NCBI GenBank assembly: GCA_049116335.1
Contig: JAGDYZ010000011.1
Location: 62,001 to 126,000, forward strand
Length of the DNA: 64,000 nt
Direction: 5' to 3'
Origin: CANMIH01 sp049116335
GTDB taxonomy: Bacteria > Pseudomonadota > Alphaproteobacteria > Rhodobacterales > Rhodobacteraceae
Made by a program: the position numbers and the translations under genes. Shown here piece after piece: positions 53,271 through 60,844 of the stretch. The notes beneath the pieces are model-generated. The model did not search any database. It saw nothing but the letters and a program-made list of their open reading frames with translations, and had not been told where the DNA came from. How positions within the stretch are numbered: the first letter of the stretch is position 1; each line of letters opens with the position of its first letter.

Positions 53271-53930
53271 CTAGAATTCGTGCCACATCCCTAATTTAAG
53301 CCCCATGCTTCTTTCTCCGACCAAGCCCCAGCTCATCCCGAGTTCCAGATGTGTGCGGGGTTTGATCGGCAAGACTAAGGAAGGGGCCAGTTTGCTGTAA
53401 CTGTCTTGCCGGGCTGGGAAACCGGATTGGAGTTGCAGGATGAACTTGCGCGATTTTGGAAGATTCCAGCCTCGTGTGACATCGATCTTATAGTCCATGC
53501 TCCGCTGTGAAATCTGGATCTCTGCGAAACTCTCGAGCGTAAACCAGCCATTTGGCAATCCCCGCCCCACCAGCACACCGGGCCTTACCGAAAGGGTGCC
53601 CGATATCTGACCGAGGCCCAACTGCAGGGCAATTTTTGTTGACGCATCGGCCGTGTTGAGCGGGTGCTGAACAAAGACCACAGTTTTGCCAGCCCCTTGG
53701 GAGGTGTGCCCGAGATCTAGCCCAAGCGTCAGCTGTTCGGTCAGCCCGTATTCAAGGTAGAGACTGGCATAGTCGCCAGTTGGGGTCAGATTATCCCATG
53801 TTGCAATCTCTTGTGGCCAAGACAGAGACAGCGCTGAGCTGACAAATCCTGTACCCGCCTCGCGCGGCCAGGCACCCGCCAGCGCTTGGCCTGAAATCAA
53901 ACACCAAAGAACCACCAATACTCGAACCAT
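53271..53930 (-). CDS. Exported hypothetical, probable small outer-membrane barrel
   Basis: Taken from ATG 53930, the product is 219 residues with a signal peptide (MVRVLVVLWCLISGQALAG). The mature part alternates short amphipathic strands and glycine turns, for example EYGLTEQLTLGLDLG, PRTHLELGMSWGLVG, and ends in phenylalanine (LGMWHEF), as outer-membrane barrels do. No enzyme motif is visible. Convergent to lysK. Family not recognised. Confidence 0.6.
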   Translation of the reverse strand: MVRVLVVLWCLISGQALAGAWPREAGTGFVSSALSLSWPQEIATWDNLTPTGDYASLYLEYGLTEQLTLGLDLGHTSQGAGKTVVFVQHPLNTADASTKIALQLGLGQISGTLSVRPGVLVGRGLPNGWFTLESFAEIQISQRSMDYKIDVTRGWNLPKSRKFILQLQSGFPARQDSYSKLAPSLVLPIKPRTHLELGMSWGLVGERSMGLKLGMWHEF

Positions 53931-54071
53931 CACTGCAAACACCGCAGTCAAACTCAGACCCTGCTATCTTTGAAGGTTTGTGTGCAAACAACAAGGAAAA
54001 GCTAGGGCGTCAGGGGGTGGCCTTTTCATGCTGCAGGTGCACAATGGCTGCGCAAGGTTAGGGGTATCGGT

Positions 54072-54710
54072 ATGGCGGGACAGGTCATCACAGTGGCGCA
54101 GCAAAAAGGCGGCAGCGGAAAAACAACGCTGGCGGCGCATTTGGCGGTGGGGTTTCGGGCCGAAGGGAAAACCGTGGCTTTGATCGATTTGGATCCCCAG
54201 GGCAGTTTGGGCCGTTGGTATATGACCCGGTTGGACAAGGATCCGGCGCTTTGTGAGGGACTAGAGTTCACTACCTCTTCGGCCTGGGGGATCGCGCTTG
54301 AGTGCCGCAAACTCACCGCGTCCCATGATCTTGTGATCATCGACACGCCTCCCAAAGCCGACAGTGACCTGCGCCCTGCGTTGCGAGTTGCGGACTTGGT
54401 AATTGTCCCGGTTTCCGTGAGTCAGGTAGACCTGTGGGCCACGGAAGGGGTTCTTGATCTTGCACATCGTGAAAACCGGAAATCGCTGCTGGTGATGAAT
54501 CGGTCCAGAGCAGGCACGCGTCTGGCTGCCGAAGTCGAGCAAGCTGCACAATCTCTCGATGCCCCAATGGCACAGGCGTCTCTCGCCAATCGCGTGGGCT
54601 ATGCCGAAGCCATCGGTCACGGCAGTACGATTCTGGAAGGGCGTAAATCCCCGGCGCAGAAAGAGGTGCTGGACCTCGTTGCTGACGTCACCCGGCATTT
54701 GCAGGGCTGA
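54072..54710 (+). CDS. Orphan ParA-family ATPase
   Basis: The 212-residue product has the deviant Walker A KGGSGKTT (12-19), the Walker A-prime DLDPQGSLGRW and HDLVIIDTPPK. There is no ParB gene. Chromosomal ParA orphans of this size position cargo such as chemoreceptor clusters (PpfA type), carboxysomes or plasmids. An adjacent convergent gene encodes an unknown protein with a cysteine cluster. The nearest chemoreceptor gene is about 7 kb upstream; linkage is speculative. Confidence 0.88.
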   Translation: MAGQVITVAQQKGGSGKTTLAAHLAVGFRAEGKTVALIDLDPQGSLGRWYMTRLDKDPALCEGLEFTTSSAWGIALECRKLTASHDLVIIDTPPKADSDLRPALRVADLVIVPVSVSQVDLWATEGVLDLAHRENRKSLLVMNRSRAGTRLAAEVEQAAQSLDAPMAQASLANRVGYAEAIGHGSTILEGRKSPAQKEVLDLVADVTRHLQG

Positions 54711-54712
54711 CC

Positions 54713-55198
54713 TTACGCCTCGATCAGGGGTTTGGCGGGGTATTCGTCAAATCTACGGGTAAAGCGCGTGCCGTTGAAGGTATGGGTGCAACAGGGACAT
54801 TGCGGGTTTAGACGCTCAACCCCAAGATCTGGTGCAACCATTTGCAGCATTCCGTCTGCGTCGACAAAGAGCCCACTGTAATAACTGCTCTCGCCGACAC
54901 GAACGGAGTCTTTTTCTTCTTCTGGTGTGCGGGCCACCATCCAGAAAATCGGGTCCTCCCGGTCTAGACGGGATTTGGCTTCTGAATAGACGCTGTCCCA
55001 TTCCCGCCCTACGCGGGAGAGCAAAAACCGAAACAGCGGGGTGTAATCCAATCCATGTCGCTGGCCGGACTTCATCGAGACAGAGGGGCCGGATTTGGTG
55101 TTGCGCGCATAAGACGCGCGTTGACCGCTTCCGTGACAGACACCACGGGCACGGCTGTTCACGCGACGATAGAGAGGTTTTTTGCGTGTGTTTGGCAT
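54713..55198 (-). CDS. Hypothetical protein with a C-x-C-C motif
   Basis: ATG 55198 gives 161 residues. The N-terminus is basic (MPNTRKKPLYRRVNSRARG); the core GLDYTPLFRFLLSRVGREWDSVYSEAKSRLDREDPIFW and YYSGLFVDADGMLQMV suggests a small alpha/beta domain, followed by LNPQCPCCTHTFNGTRF. The cysteines may bind metal or be redox active. It lies three bases from the end of the ParA gene. I do not recognise the family. Confidence 0.6.
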   Translation of the reverse strand: MPNTRKKPLYRRVNSRARGVCHGSGQRASYARNTKSGPSVSMKSGQRHGLDYTPLFRFLLSRVGREWDSVYSEAKSRLDREDPIFWMVARTPEEEKDSVRVGESSYYSGLFVDADGMLQMVAPDLGVERLNPQCPCCTHTFNGTRFTRRFDEYPAKPLIEA

Positions 55199-55272
55199 GG
55201 CGCGAAGCTCATCCAAACAACGGATAAAGATCAATCAGGAAATTTTGCTGTTTTGCGGGCAACGACCCGGAA

Positions 55273-55298
55273 GGTGCGAGGGGTAGCCCCCTCGCACC
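55273..55298 (-). terminator. Hairpin downstream of the transaldolase-like gene
   Basis: Perfect 11-bp stem GGTGCGAGGGG / CCCCTCGCACC with a TAGC loop. The minus-strand exit is TTCC rather than a long T-run, so it is a strong hairpin but a weaker terminator. Confidence 0.65.
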
Positions 55299-55317
55299 GA
55301 TGCTATGTTTTACAAAA

Positions 55318-55971
55318 TCAGACGATTTTGATGTTTGCGTCTGCCGCGTCTTTGATGAACTGCGCCAGACCTTTGTCGGTCAGAACATGGTTCGCCATGG
55401 CTTTGATCACGGCGGGAGGTGCGGTTGCGACATCGGCACCAATTTTTGCACAGTCTGACATGTGGTTGGCGGTGCGGATCGACGCGGCCAGGATCTGAGT
55501 GTCGAACCCATAGTTGTCATAGATGGAGCGGATGTCTTCGATCAGTTCCAGACCGTCGATGTTGATGTCATCCAGACGACCAATGAAGGGCGAGATGAAA
55601 GTCGCACCGGCTTTGGCGGCCAGAAGCGCCTGATTGGCCGAGAAGCAGAGGGTCACATTGACCATTTTGCCTTCGTCCGTCAGGGTTTTACAGGCCTGCA
55701 GACCATCCCAGGTCAGCGGAACTTTGACGGCGATGTTTTCGGCGATCTCGGCCAGTTTGCGGCCTTCTGCGATCATGTCCTCGGCTTTGAGCGCAACAAC
55801 CTCAGCCGAAACCGGACCCGGTACCAGATCACAGATTTCTTTGGTCACTTCCAAAATATCGCGGCCCGATTTTTTGATCAGCGACGGGTTGGTGGTCACC
55901 CCATCAACCATGCCCAATGCGTGCAGTTCGGCGATGGCGTCGATTTCGGCGGTATCTACAAAAAATTTCAT
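55318..55971 (-). CDS. fsa: Fructose-6-phosphate aldolase / transaldolase-like protein
   Basis: Short transaldolase-fold enzyme of 217 residues. MKFFVDTAEIDAIAEL opens the barrel, GVTTNPSLI carries the conserved aspartate-like strand, and the Schiff-base lysine is K83 in AVKVPLT. SPFIGRLDDI is the phosphate-binding region. Members act as transaldolases in the pentose pathway in many bacteria, or as aldolases; the sequence does not separate the two. Starts convergent to nothing on its left and diverges from priA on its right. Confidence 0.9.
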   Translation of the reverse strand: MKFFVDTAEIDAIAELHALGMVDGVTTNPSLIKKSGRDILEVTKEICDLVPGPVSAEVVALKAEDMIAEGRKLAEIAENIAVKVPLTWDGLQACKTLTDEGKMVNVTLCFSANQALLAAKAGATFISPFIGRLDDINIDGLELIEDIRSIYDNYGFDTQILAASIRTANHMSDCAKIGADVATAPPAVIKAMANHVLTDKGLAQFIKDAADANIKIV

Positions 55972-56089
55972 TGCGTGCGGCCCTCCTGGCGAAGCTTGGC
56001 AATTTCCCGCGGGTGTCTTACCCCATGTAGGGTGTCACCGAAACCAAAATAGGTGTCGCACCAGTTTGCGCTAACGGAACCTGTATCAC

Positions 56090-58279
56090 ATGCAGTCTTT
56101 TTTCGAAGAAAATGCCCTGATCTCAGTACAAACGACCCAGCCTTTGGATCGTTTACTGGATTATCGTGCGCCTGAAGGAGGGTGCCATGTTGGGGCTTTT
56201 GTCGAAGTACCACTAGGACCGCGCAAAGTTATTGGGGTGGTTTGGGGTGCGGGACAGGGGGGATTCGACCCTTCGAAGATTCGTCAGGTGATCCGCGTTC
56301 TAGATGTGTCACCGATGCGCGCGGAAATGAGACTGTTTCTGGAACGGTGCGGTGCCTACACCCTGACCCCAATGAACGCGATGTTGCGTCTGGCGACCCG
56401 CGCGCCGGGGTTGGGCGATCCGCCCTCGATGCAGAAAATCTATCGTCTGGGCGAGGGGGAACCGCCTCGCATGACCGAGGCTCGGACGCGGGTGTTGGAT
56501 GTGTGCCGAGAAATGGGTGGCCTGTCTTTGACCCTGAAAGAGCTTGCCGAGGCGGCGGGGGTAACACCTTCGGTGGTCAAAGGATTGGTGAAGTCCGGCG
56601 CGGTGTGGGAGGAAAACAGCCCACGCGATACCGCCTATCCGCCGTTGGATCCCGACTATGGTGCCAAAGATCTGACCGAAGATCAGGAAACCGCTGCGGC
56701 GCAATTGCGCGCAGGGCAGGCGAGCCAGCAATACAACACTGTGCTGCTCAAAGGGGTCACAGGGTCGGGTAAAACCGAGGTTTATCTTGAGGCGGTGGCG
56801 GAATGCCTTCGGCAAGGGCGGCAGGCTCTGGTGCTGCTGCCTGAGATTGCTCTGACCGCTGAGTTCCTGACCCGGGTTGAAGCGCGCTTTGGGGCAAAGC
56901 CAGCCGAATGGCACTCGGGGGCCACCATGACCGAACGCCGCCGGGTCTGGCGGATGGTTGGGCAGGGACAGGCGCAAATGGTGATTGGCGCGCGATCGGC
57001 GCTGTTTCTGCCGTTTCAGAACCTTGGCCTGATCGTGGTCGATGAAGAACATGACACAAGCTACAAACAAGATGATGGTGTTAGCTATAACGCGCGGGAT
57101 ATGGCGGTGCTGCGTGCCTCCATTCTGGGTGCTCAGGTGGTTCTCGCCTCTGCGACTCCCTCGCTTGAGAGCTGGGCCAATGCCGAAGCTGGCAAATATC
57201 AGCGGGTGATCCTTGAATCCCGCTATGGTCCCGCAGTGTTGCCCGAGATGATGACAATTGACATGCGGCGTGAAGAGCTTCCATCGACGCGCTGGATCTC
57301 GCCCACTCTGCGGGCGGCGGTGAACCGGCGTGTGGTGGCGGGCGAACAATCCCTGCTGTTTCTAAACCGGCGGGGCTATGCCCCGGTTACCCTCTGTCGC
57401 GCTTGTGGCCAACAGATCGCCTGTGATCATTGTGATGCGCGCATGGTGGAACACCGTTTCCTCAAGCGACTGGTCTGTCACCAATGCGGCGAGAGCAAAC
57501 CTGTGCCCGAGACCTGTCCGTCTTGTGGCGCGGAAGACAAGCTCGCGCCTGTAGGGCCGGGCGTTGAGCGCCTCGCGGAAGAGGCACAAGCGCAGTTCCC
57601 AGATGCAAAGATTGCAGTCCTGTCGTCGGACCTCTACGGCACGGCGCGCGAGCTGAAGGAACAGATCGAAGCAATTGCCGCAGGGGCTGCGGATATCATC
57701 ATCGGCACGCAACTTGTGGCCAAGGGCCATAACTTTCCATTGCTTACCCTAGTCGGCGTGATTGATGCAGATCTGGGTTTGCAAGGCTCGGACCTGCGGG
57801 CGGCGGAACGCACCTTTCAGCTGATGCGGCAGGTGGCGGGGCGCGCAGGGCGGGCAGAAAAACCTGGCACCGCGATGTTGCAAACTTTTCAGCCCGAACA
57901 TCCGGTGATCCGGTCCATCCTCGGTGGCGATGAAGTGGCCTTCTGGCAGGCCGAAATGGATGAGAGGCGCGCGGCGGGGATGCCCCCCTTTGGGCGATTG
58001 GCAGGCATTGTTCTGTCAGGTGAAGATCTGGGAAAGGTGTTTGATCTTGGCAATCACTTGGCGCGGAATGATGCGCCGTTGCGCCGGATCGGAGCGCAGG
58101 TCTTTGGGCCAGCCCCAGCGCCAATTGCCCGTGTGCGTGGTCGGCATCGTGTCAGGTTGTTGATCAAAGCAGAAAAGACAGCGCCACTTCAGGCGGCTTT
58201 GTCCGAGTGGGCGGGGCAAGTCACACTGAAAGGTGATCTTCGCATGTCCATCGACATCGATCCGCAGAGTTTTTTCTGA
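56090..58279 (+). CDS. priA: Primosomal replication protein N' (helicase PriA)
   Basis: 3'-5' DNA helicase that reloads the replisome at stalled forks. The 729-residue product has the DNA-binding N-terminus (LDRLLDYRAPEG), a helicase core with Walker A GVTGSGKTEVYLEA and DEEHDTSYKQ, and zinc-binding cysteines in CRACGQQIACDHC and CHQCGESKPVPETCPSCG. The motif QVAGRAGRAEKPGTAMLQTF is near the end. It is divergent from the fsa-type gene and followed by the S49 gene. Confidence 0.96.
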   Translation: MQSFFEENALISVQTTQPLDRLLDYRAPEGGCHVGAFVEVPLGPRKVIGVVWGAGQGGFDPSKIRQVIRVLDVSPMRAEMRLFLERCGAYTLTPMNAMLRLATRAPGLGDPPSMQKIYRLGEGEPPRMTEARTRVLDVCREMGGLSLTLKELAEAAGVTPSVVKGLVKSGAVWEENSPRDTAYPPLDPDYGAKDLTEDQETAAAQLRAGQASQQYNTVLLKGVTGSGKTEVYLEAVAECLRQGRQALVLLPEIALTAEFLTRVEARFGAKPAEWHSGATMTERRRVWRMVGQGQAQMVIGARSALFLPFQNLGLIVVDEEHDTSYKQDDGVSYNARDMAVLRASILGAQVVLASATPSLESWANAEAGKYQRVILESRYGPAVLPEMMTIDMRREELPSTRWISPTLRAAVNRRVVAGEQSLLFLNRRGYAPVTLCRACGQQIACDHCDARMVEHRFLKRLVCHQCGESKPVPETCPSCGAEDKLAPVGPGVERLAEEAQAQFPDAKIAVLSSDLYGTARELKEQIEAIAAGAADIIIGTQLVAKGHNFPLLTLVGVIDADLGLQGSDLRAAERTFQLMRQVAGRAGRAEKPGTAMLQTFQPEHPVIRSILGGDEVAFWQAEMDERRAAGMPPFGRLAGIVLSGEDLGKVFDLGNHLARNDAPLRRIGAQVFGPAPAPIARVRGRHRVRLLIKAEKTAPLQAALSEWAGQVTLKGDLRMSIDIDPQSFF

Positions 58280-58374
58280 TTTTCACACTGTTTAGCGCGG
58301 CGGATCGGCCACAACACTGTGTTCTTTATGTCGTTCTCTTGTTTGTATCAGCGCGCAACTCTACATCAGCCATC

Positions 58375-59169
58375 ATGAGACGCTGGATCCCCTTTATGAA
58401 ATCCAAGCCCACTGTGGCTGTGGTGCGCCTGCAAGGTGCGATTGGTGCAACTGGTCGCGGTGGTCTAAGCGACCGATCAACCGCAAGTATCCTAGAGAAG
58501 GCTTTCAAGTCCAAACCCAAGGCGGTTGCGCTTGAAATCAATTCCCCCGGCGGAAGCCCGGTGCAGTCTTCGTTGATAGGCGCGCGTATTCGTCGGCTGG
58601 CCGAGGAACATGATGTGCCGGTCTATGCCTTTGTCGAGGATGTCGCCGCCTCAGGTGGATATTGGATCGCCAGTGCCGCCGATGAGATCTGGTCTGACAG
58701 CTGTTCCATTCTCGGATCCATAGGTGTGATTTCCGCAGGATTTGGGGCGCATGTTTTTTTACAACGCCAGGGCATTGAGCGCCGGGTCTATACGGCCGGA
58801 AAATCGAAAAGCATGTTGGATCCGTTTCGTCCTGAAAACGAGGATGATATCGCGCGTCTTAACAGTTTGTTAGAGCAGCTACACGCTCAGTTCATAGCAC
58901 ATGTGCAATCGCGCAGGGGTGACAAACTGTCGAAGGATACCGATCTGTTTACAGGTGAGATCTGGTTAGGCCAGTCCGCCATCGATGTGGGCCTGTCCGA
59001 TGGGATAGGGCATCTGGTGCCACTGATGAAAGATCGCTATGGGGACAAGGTTCAGTTCAAACGCTTTGAACAAAAGCGGCCTCTGTTCCCTCGGTTTGGC
59101 GCCCAGATGGCGCAGGATGCGATGAGTGAGATTGAGGAACGTGCGGAATTCGCACGGTTCGGTGTGTGA
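58375..59169 (+). CDS. S49-family serine protease (SppA/SohB type)
   Basis: ATG 58375 gives 264 residues. VALEINSPGGSPVQSSLIGARIRRL starts the ClpP-like fold. The nucleophile serine is in DVAASGGYWIASAAD, and the general-base lysine lies in YTAGKSKSMLDPFR, the single-dyad type of SohB/bacterial SppA. The N-terminus has no clear signal; family members cut residual signal peptides in or near the membrane. A small zinc-ribbon gene starts two bases after its stop. Confidence 0.9.
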   Translation: MRRWIPFMKSKPTVAVVRLQGAIGATGRGGLSDRSTASILEKAFKSKPKAVALEINSPGGSPVQSSLIGARIRRLAEEHDVPVYAFVEDVAASGGYWIASAADEIWSDSCSILGSIGVISAGFGAHVFLQRQGIERRVYTAGKSKSMLDPFRPENEDDIARLNSLLEQLHAQFIAHVQSRRGDKLSKDTDLFTGEIWLGQSAIDVGLSDGIGHLVPLMKDRYGDKVQFKRFEQKRPLFPRFGAQMAQDAMSEIEERAEFARFGV

Positions 59170-59170
59170 C

Positions 59171-59338
59171 GTGATTGCGAAGATCGTGACTCTTTTTCTT
59201 GCAGTCATGGCCGTGCTGGCCATGTTCGGCAAATTGAAGGTCCCCGGTCACAAACGGCTGGCCTCAGCCAAATGCCCCAAATGCGGGCGCTATCGTATTG
59301 GTCGCGGGCCCTGCGCCTGCGGCAAGAGAAAGGGCTGA
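59171..59338 (+). CDS. Small membrane-anchored zinc-ribbon protein
   Basis: GTG 59171 gives 55 residues: one membrane helix (IVTLFLAVMAVLAMFGKL), then a basic loop and CPKCGRYRIGRGPCACGK, a C-x2-C ... C-x-C arrangement that could bind zinc. It sits between the S49 protease gene and the exchanger gene, one base before the latter. The Shine-Dalgarno site is weak and expression may depend on coupling. Role unknown. Confidence 0.6.
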   Translation: MIAKIVTLFLAVMAVLAMFGKLKVPGHKRLASAKCPKCGRYRIGRGPCACGKRKG

Positions 59339-59339
59339 A

Positions 59340-60293
59340 ATGGTCTTCGTCTACGCAGTTCTCGGGCTGTTGATTCTGCTCTTGGCAGGGGATGCTTTGG
59401 TTAAAGGGGCTGTGAACATCAGCCTGCGCGTCGGAATTCCGGCGTTGATTGTGTCTTTGACCATTGTTGCCTTTGGGACCTCCGCTCCAGAGCTGCTGAT
59501 CTCGGTTCAGGCCGCTTTGGACGATGTGCCGGGCATTGCGTTGGGCAACGTGATTGGATCGAATACAGCCAACGTCCTGCTGGTGCTTGGTGTGCCATCG
59601 CTGATAGCGGTGATGCACACAAGCGAGTGCGACTCGCGCAAAAGCTACATCCAGATGATCTTGGCCACATTTCTGTTCATAGGTCTGGCCTATCGCGGAG
59701 TGTTTGACTGGATTGCAGGCCTGACACTGCTGGCGGCGCTGACTTATATGCTGGGTGATGCCATCCGGGATGCGCTGCACCATCGACGGTGTGGCAAGTG
59801 TGACGAAGATCTGGAAGAGCCCGAGGGCGCAGACCCGGATATGCCGTGGTGGAAAATCGGGATCTATATGGTGCTTGGCCTGTTGGGTCTGCCGCTGGGG
59901 GCCGATCTTCTGGTCGACAGTGCCACTGAGATCGCTGAGATGTTCGATGTGCCTCAAACAGTGATTGGTTTGACACTTGTTGCACTGGGCACGTCGCTGC
60001 CCGAATTGGCCACCACCGTAATGGCGGCGCTGCGCCGTCAGGCTGATGTGGCGCTGGGCAATGTTATCGGCTCCAATATGTTCAACCTTTTGGCGATCAT
60101 TGGGGTTGCCTCATTGATTGAGCCCATGCGTGTCGCCCCCGATCTGCTACGGTTTGACATCTGGGTGATGCTGGCTTCCTCGTTGATCCTGATCCCATTT
60201 GTCTTCTTCAAAACCGACCTGAACCGCGTTTGGGGGGTGATCCTAAGCGGGTTGTATATCAGCTATATTCTGGTGGTTCTGAGCGGCGCCTAA
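59340..60293 (+). CDS. Calcium/sodium antiporter (YrbG/CaxA family)
   Basis: Inner-membrane exchanger of 317 residues with about ten helices in two repeats. The alpha-1 region reads GTSAPELLIS and GNVIGSNTANVLLVLG; alpha-2 reads GTSLPELATT and GNVIGSNMFNLLAIIG. Acidic glutamates in both repeats coordinate cation. A Cys/Asp-rich loop (HHRRCGKCDEDLEEPEGADPD, broken here) lies between the halves. Substrate specificity (Ca or K) is not readable. Confidence 0.92.
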   Translation: MVFVYAVLGLLILLLAGDALVKGAVNISLRVGIPALIVSLTIVAFGTSAPELLISVQAALDDVPGIALGNVIGSNTANVLLVLGVPSLIAVMHTSECDSRKSYIQMILATFLFIGLAYRGVFDWIAGLTLLAALTYMLGDAIRDALHHRRCGKCDEDLEEPEGADPDMPWWKIGIYMVLGLLGLPLGADLLVDSATEIAEMFDVPQTVIGLTLVALGTSLPELATTVMAALRRQADVALGNVIGSNMFNLLAIIGVASLIEPMRVAPDLLRFDIWVMLASSLILIPFVFFKTDLNRVWGVILSGLYISYILVVLSGA

Positions 60294-60844
60294 ACAGCCA
60301 CAGTATGGCGCGGTTGCGCCATGTCATTCATCACAGACCGCAACTTTGATTTGTACCGGGTGCCTAAGGGGCACTCGGGCGCTTGTGGATTACTGAATGA
60401 TTAACAGGTGGCGAACTTGGTTAACAAAGCTCTAGCGGTCTAGAAGTAAATTTCGTGCTTCGCCATGCCATTTGCTCTGTTTCTGTGAGGCCCCACGCCG
60501 TGATGAAAAGGCATGTCCGATGCAAGTTTTGCACTGGTCACAAAGCGTTAACGAAAGCGTTACAAAAATTCCAATCAAACCAATGGTTTGGCAAGGTGTC
60601 AGGGAATTAGTGCCTTTTTTCAGGGAGTTGAAAGATTGCCTAAAAAATAGGCAGTTTGCAAAATCGGTAATGAAATAAGGGAAATTGGCACATCCGGGGA
60701 TTTTGCCTACAGACTTATCCACAGAAACGGTGGATGTAATCGCACTTGCCTTGGCAATCTGGCTATTGCAGCAGAGGTCAAGGAATCAGAAGTTAATTCT
60801 TGGGCAACCATACCGCTGGATTGCACAGATCAGGAGCACCACTA
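60294..60844. other. 551-bp gene-free, dyad-rich gap before uvrC
   Basis: AT-rich compared with its neighbours. It holds dyads ATGGCGC-GGTT-GCGCCAT (60305-60322), CAAACC-AAT-GGTTTG (around 60582) and GCCTA-AAAAA-TAGGC (around 60645). There is an exact DnaA box TTATCCACA (60715-60723), a near-match TGTGGATTA (60384-60392), and ATTGCCTAAA (60635-60644) and AATTAGTGCCTT (60605-60616) shared with the gap before the chemoreceptor. No gene-like reading frame is convincing. Only one exact DnaA box argues against a replication origin. Confidence 0.5.

Noticed and set aside
60545..60565. CtrA-type binding sites (TTAA-N7-TTAA) before uvrC
   Set aside because: The best match has an 8-base spacer and TTAC for the second half; it does not meet the consensus.
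60432..60722. 96-codon minus-strand frame in the gap before uvrC
   Set aside because: Composition unlike neighbouring proteins (many Cys, Phe and Thr), no convincing ribosome site and no family resemblance.
60714..60724. Chromosomal origin of replication near uvrC
   Set aside because: A single exact DnaA box, no dnaA and no AT-rich 13-mer array; insufficient for an origin call.
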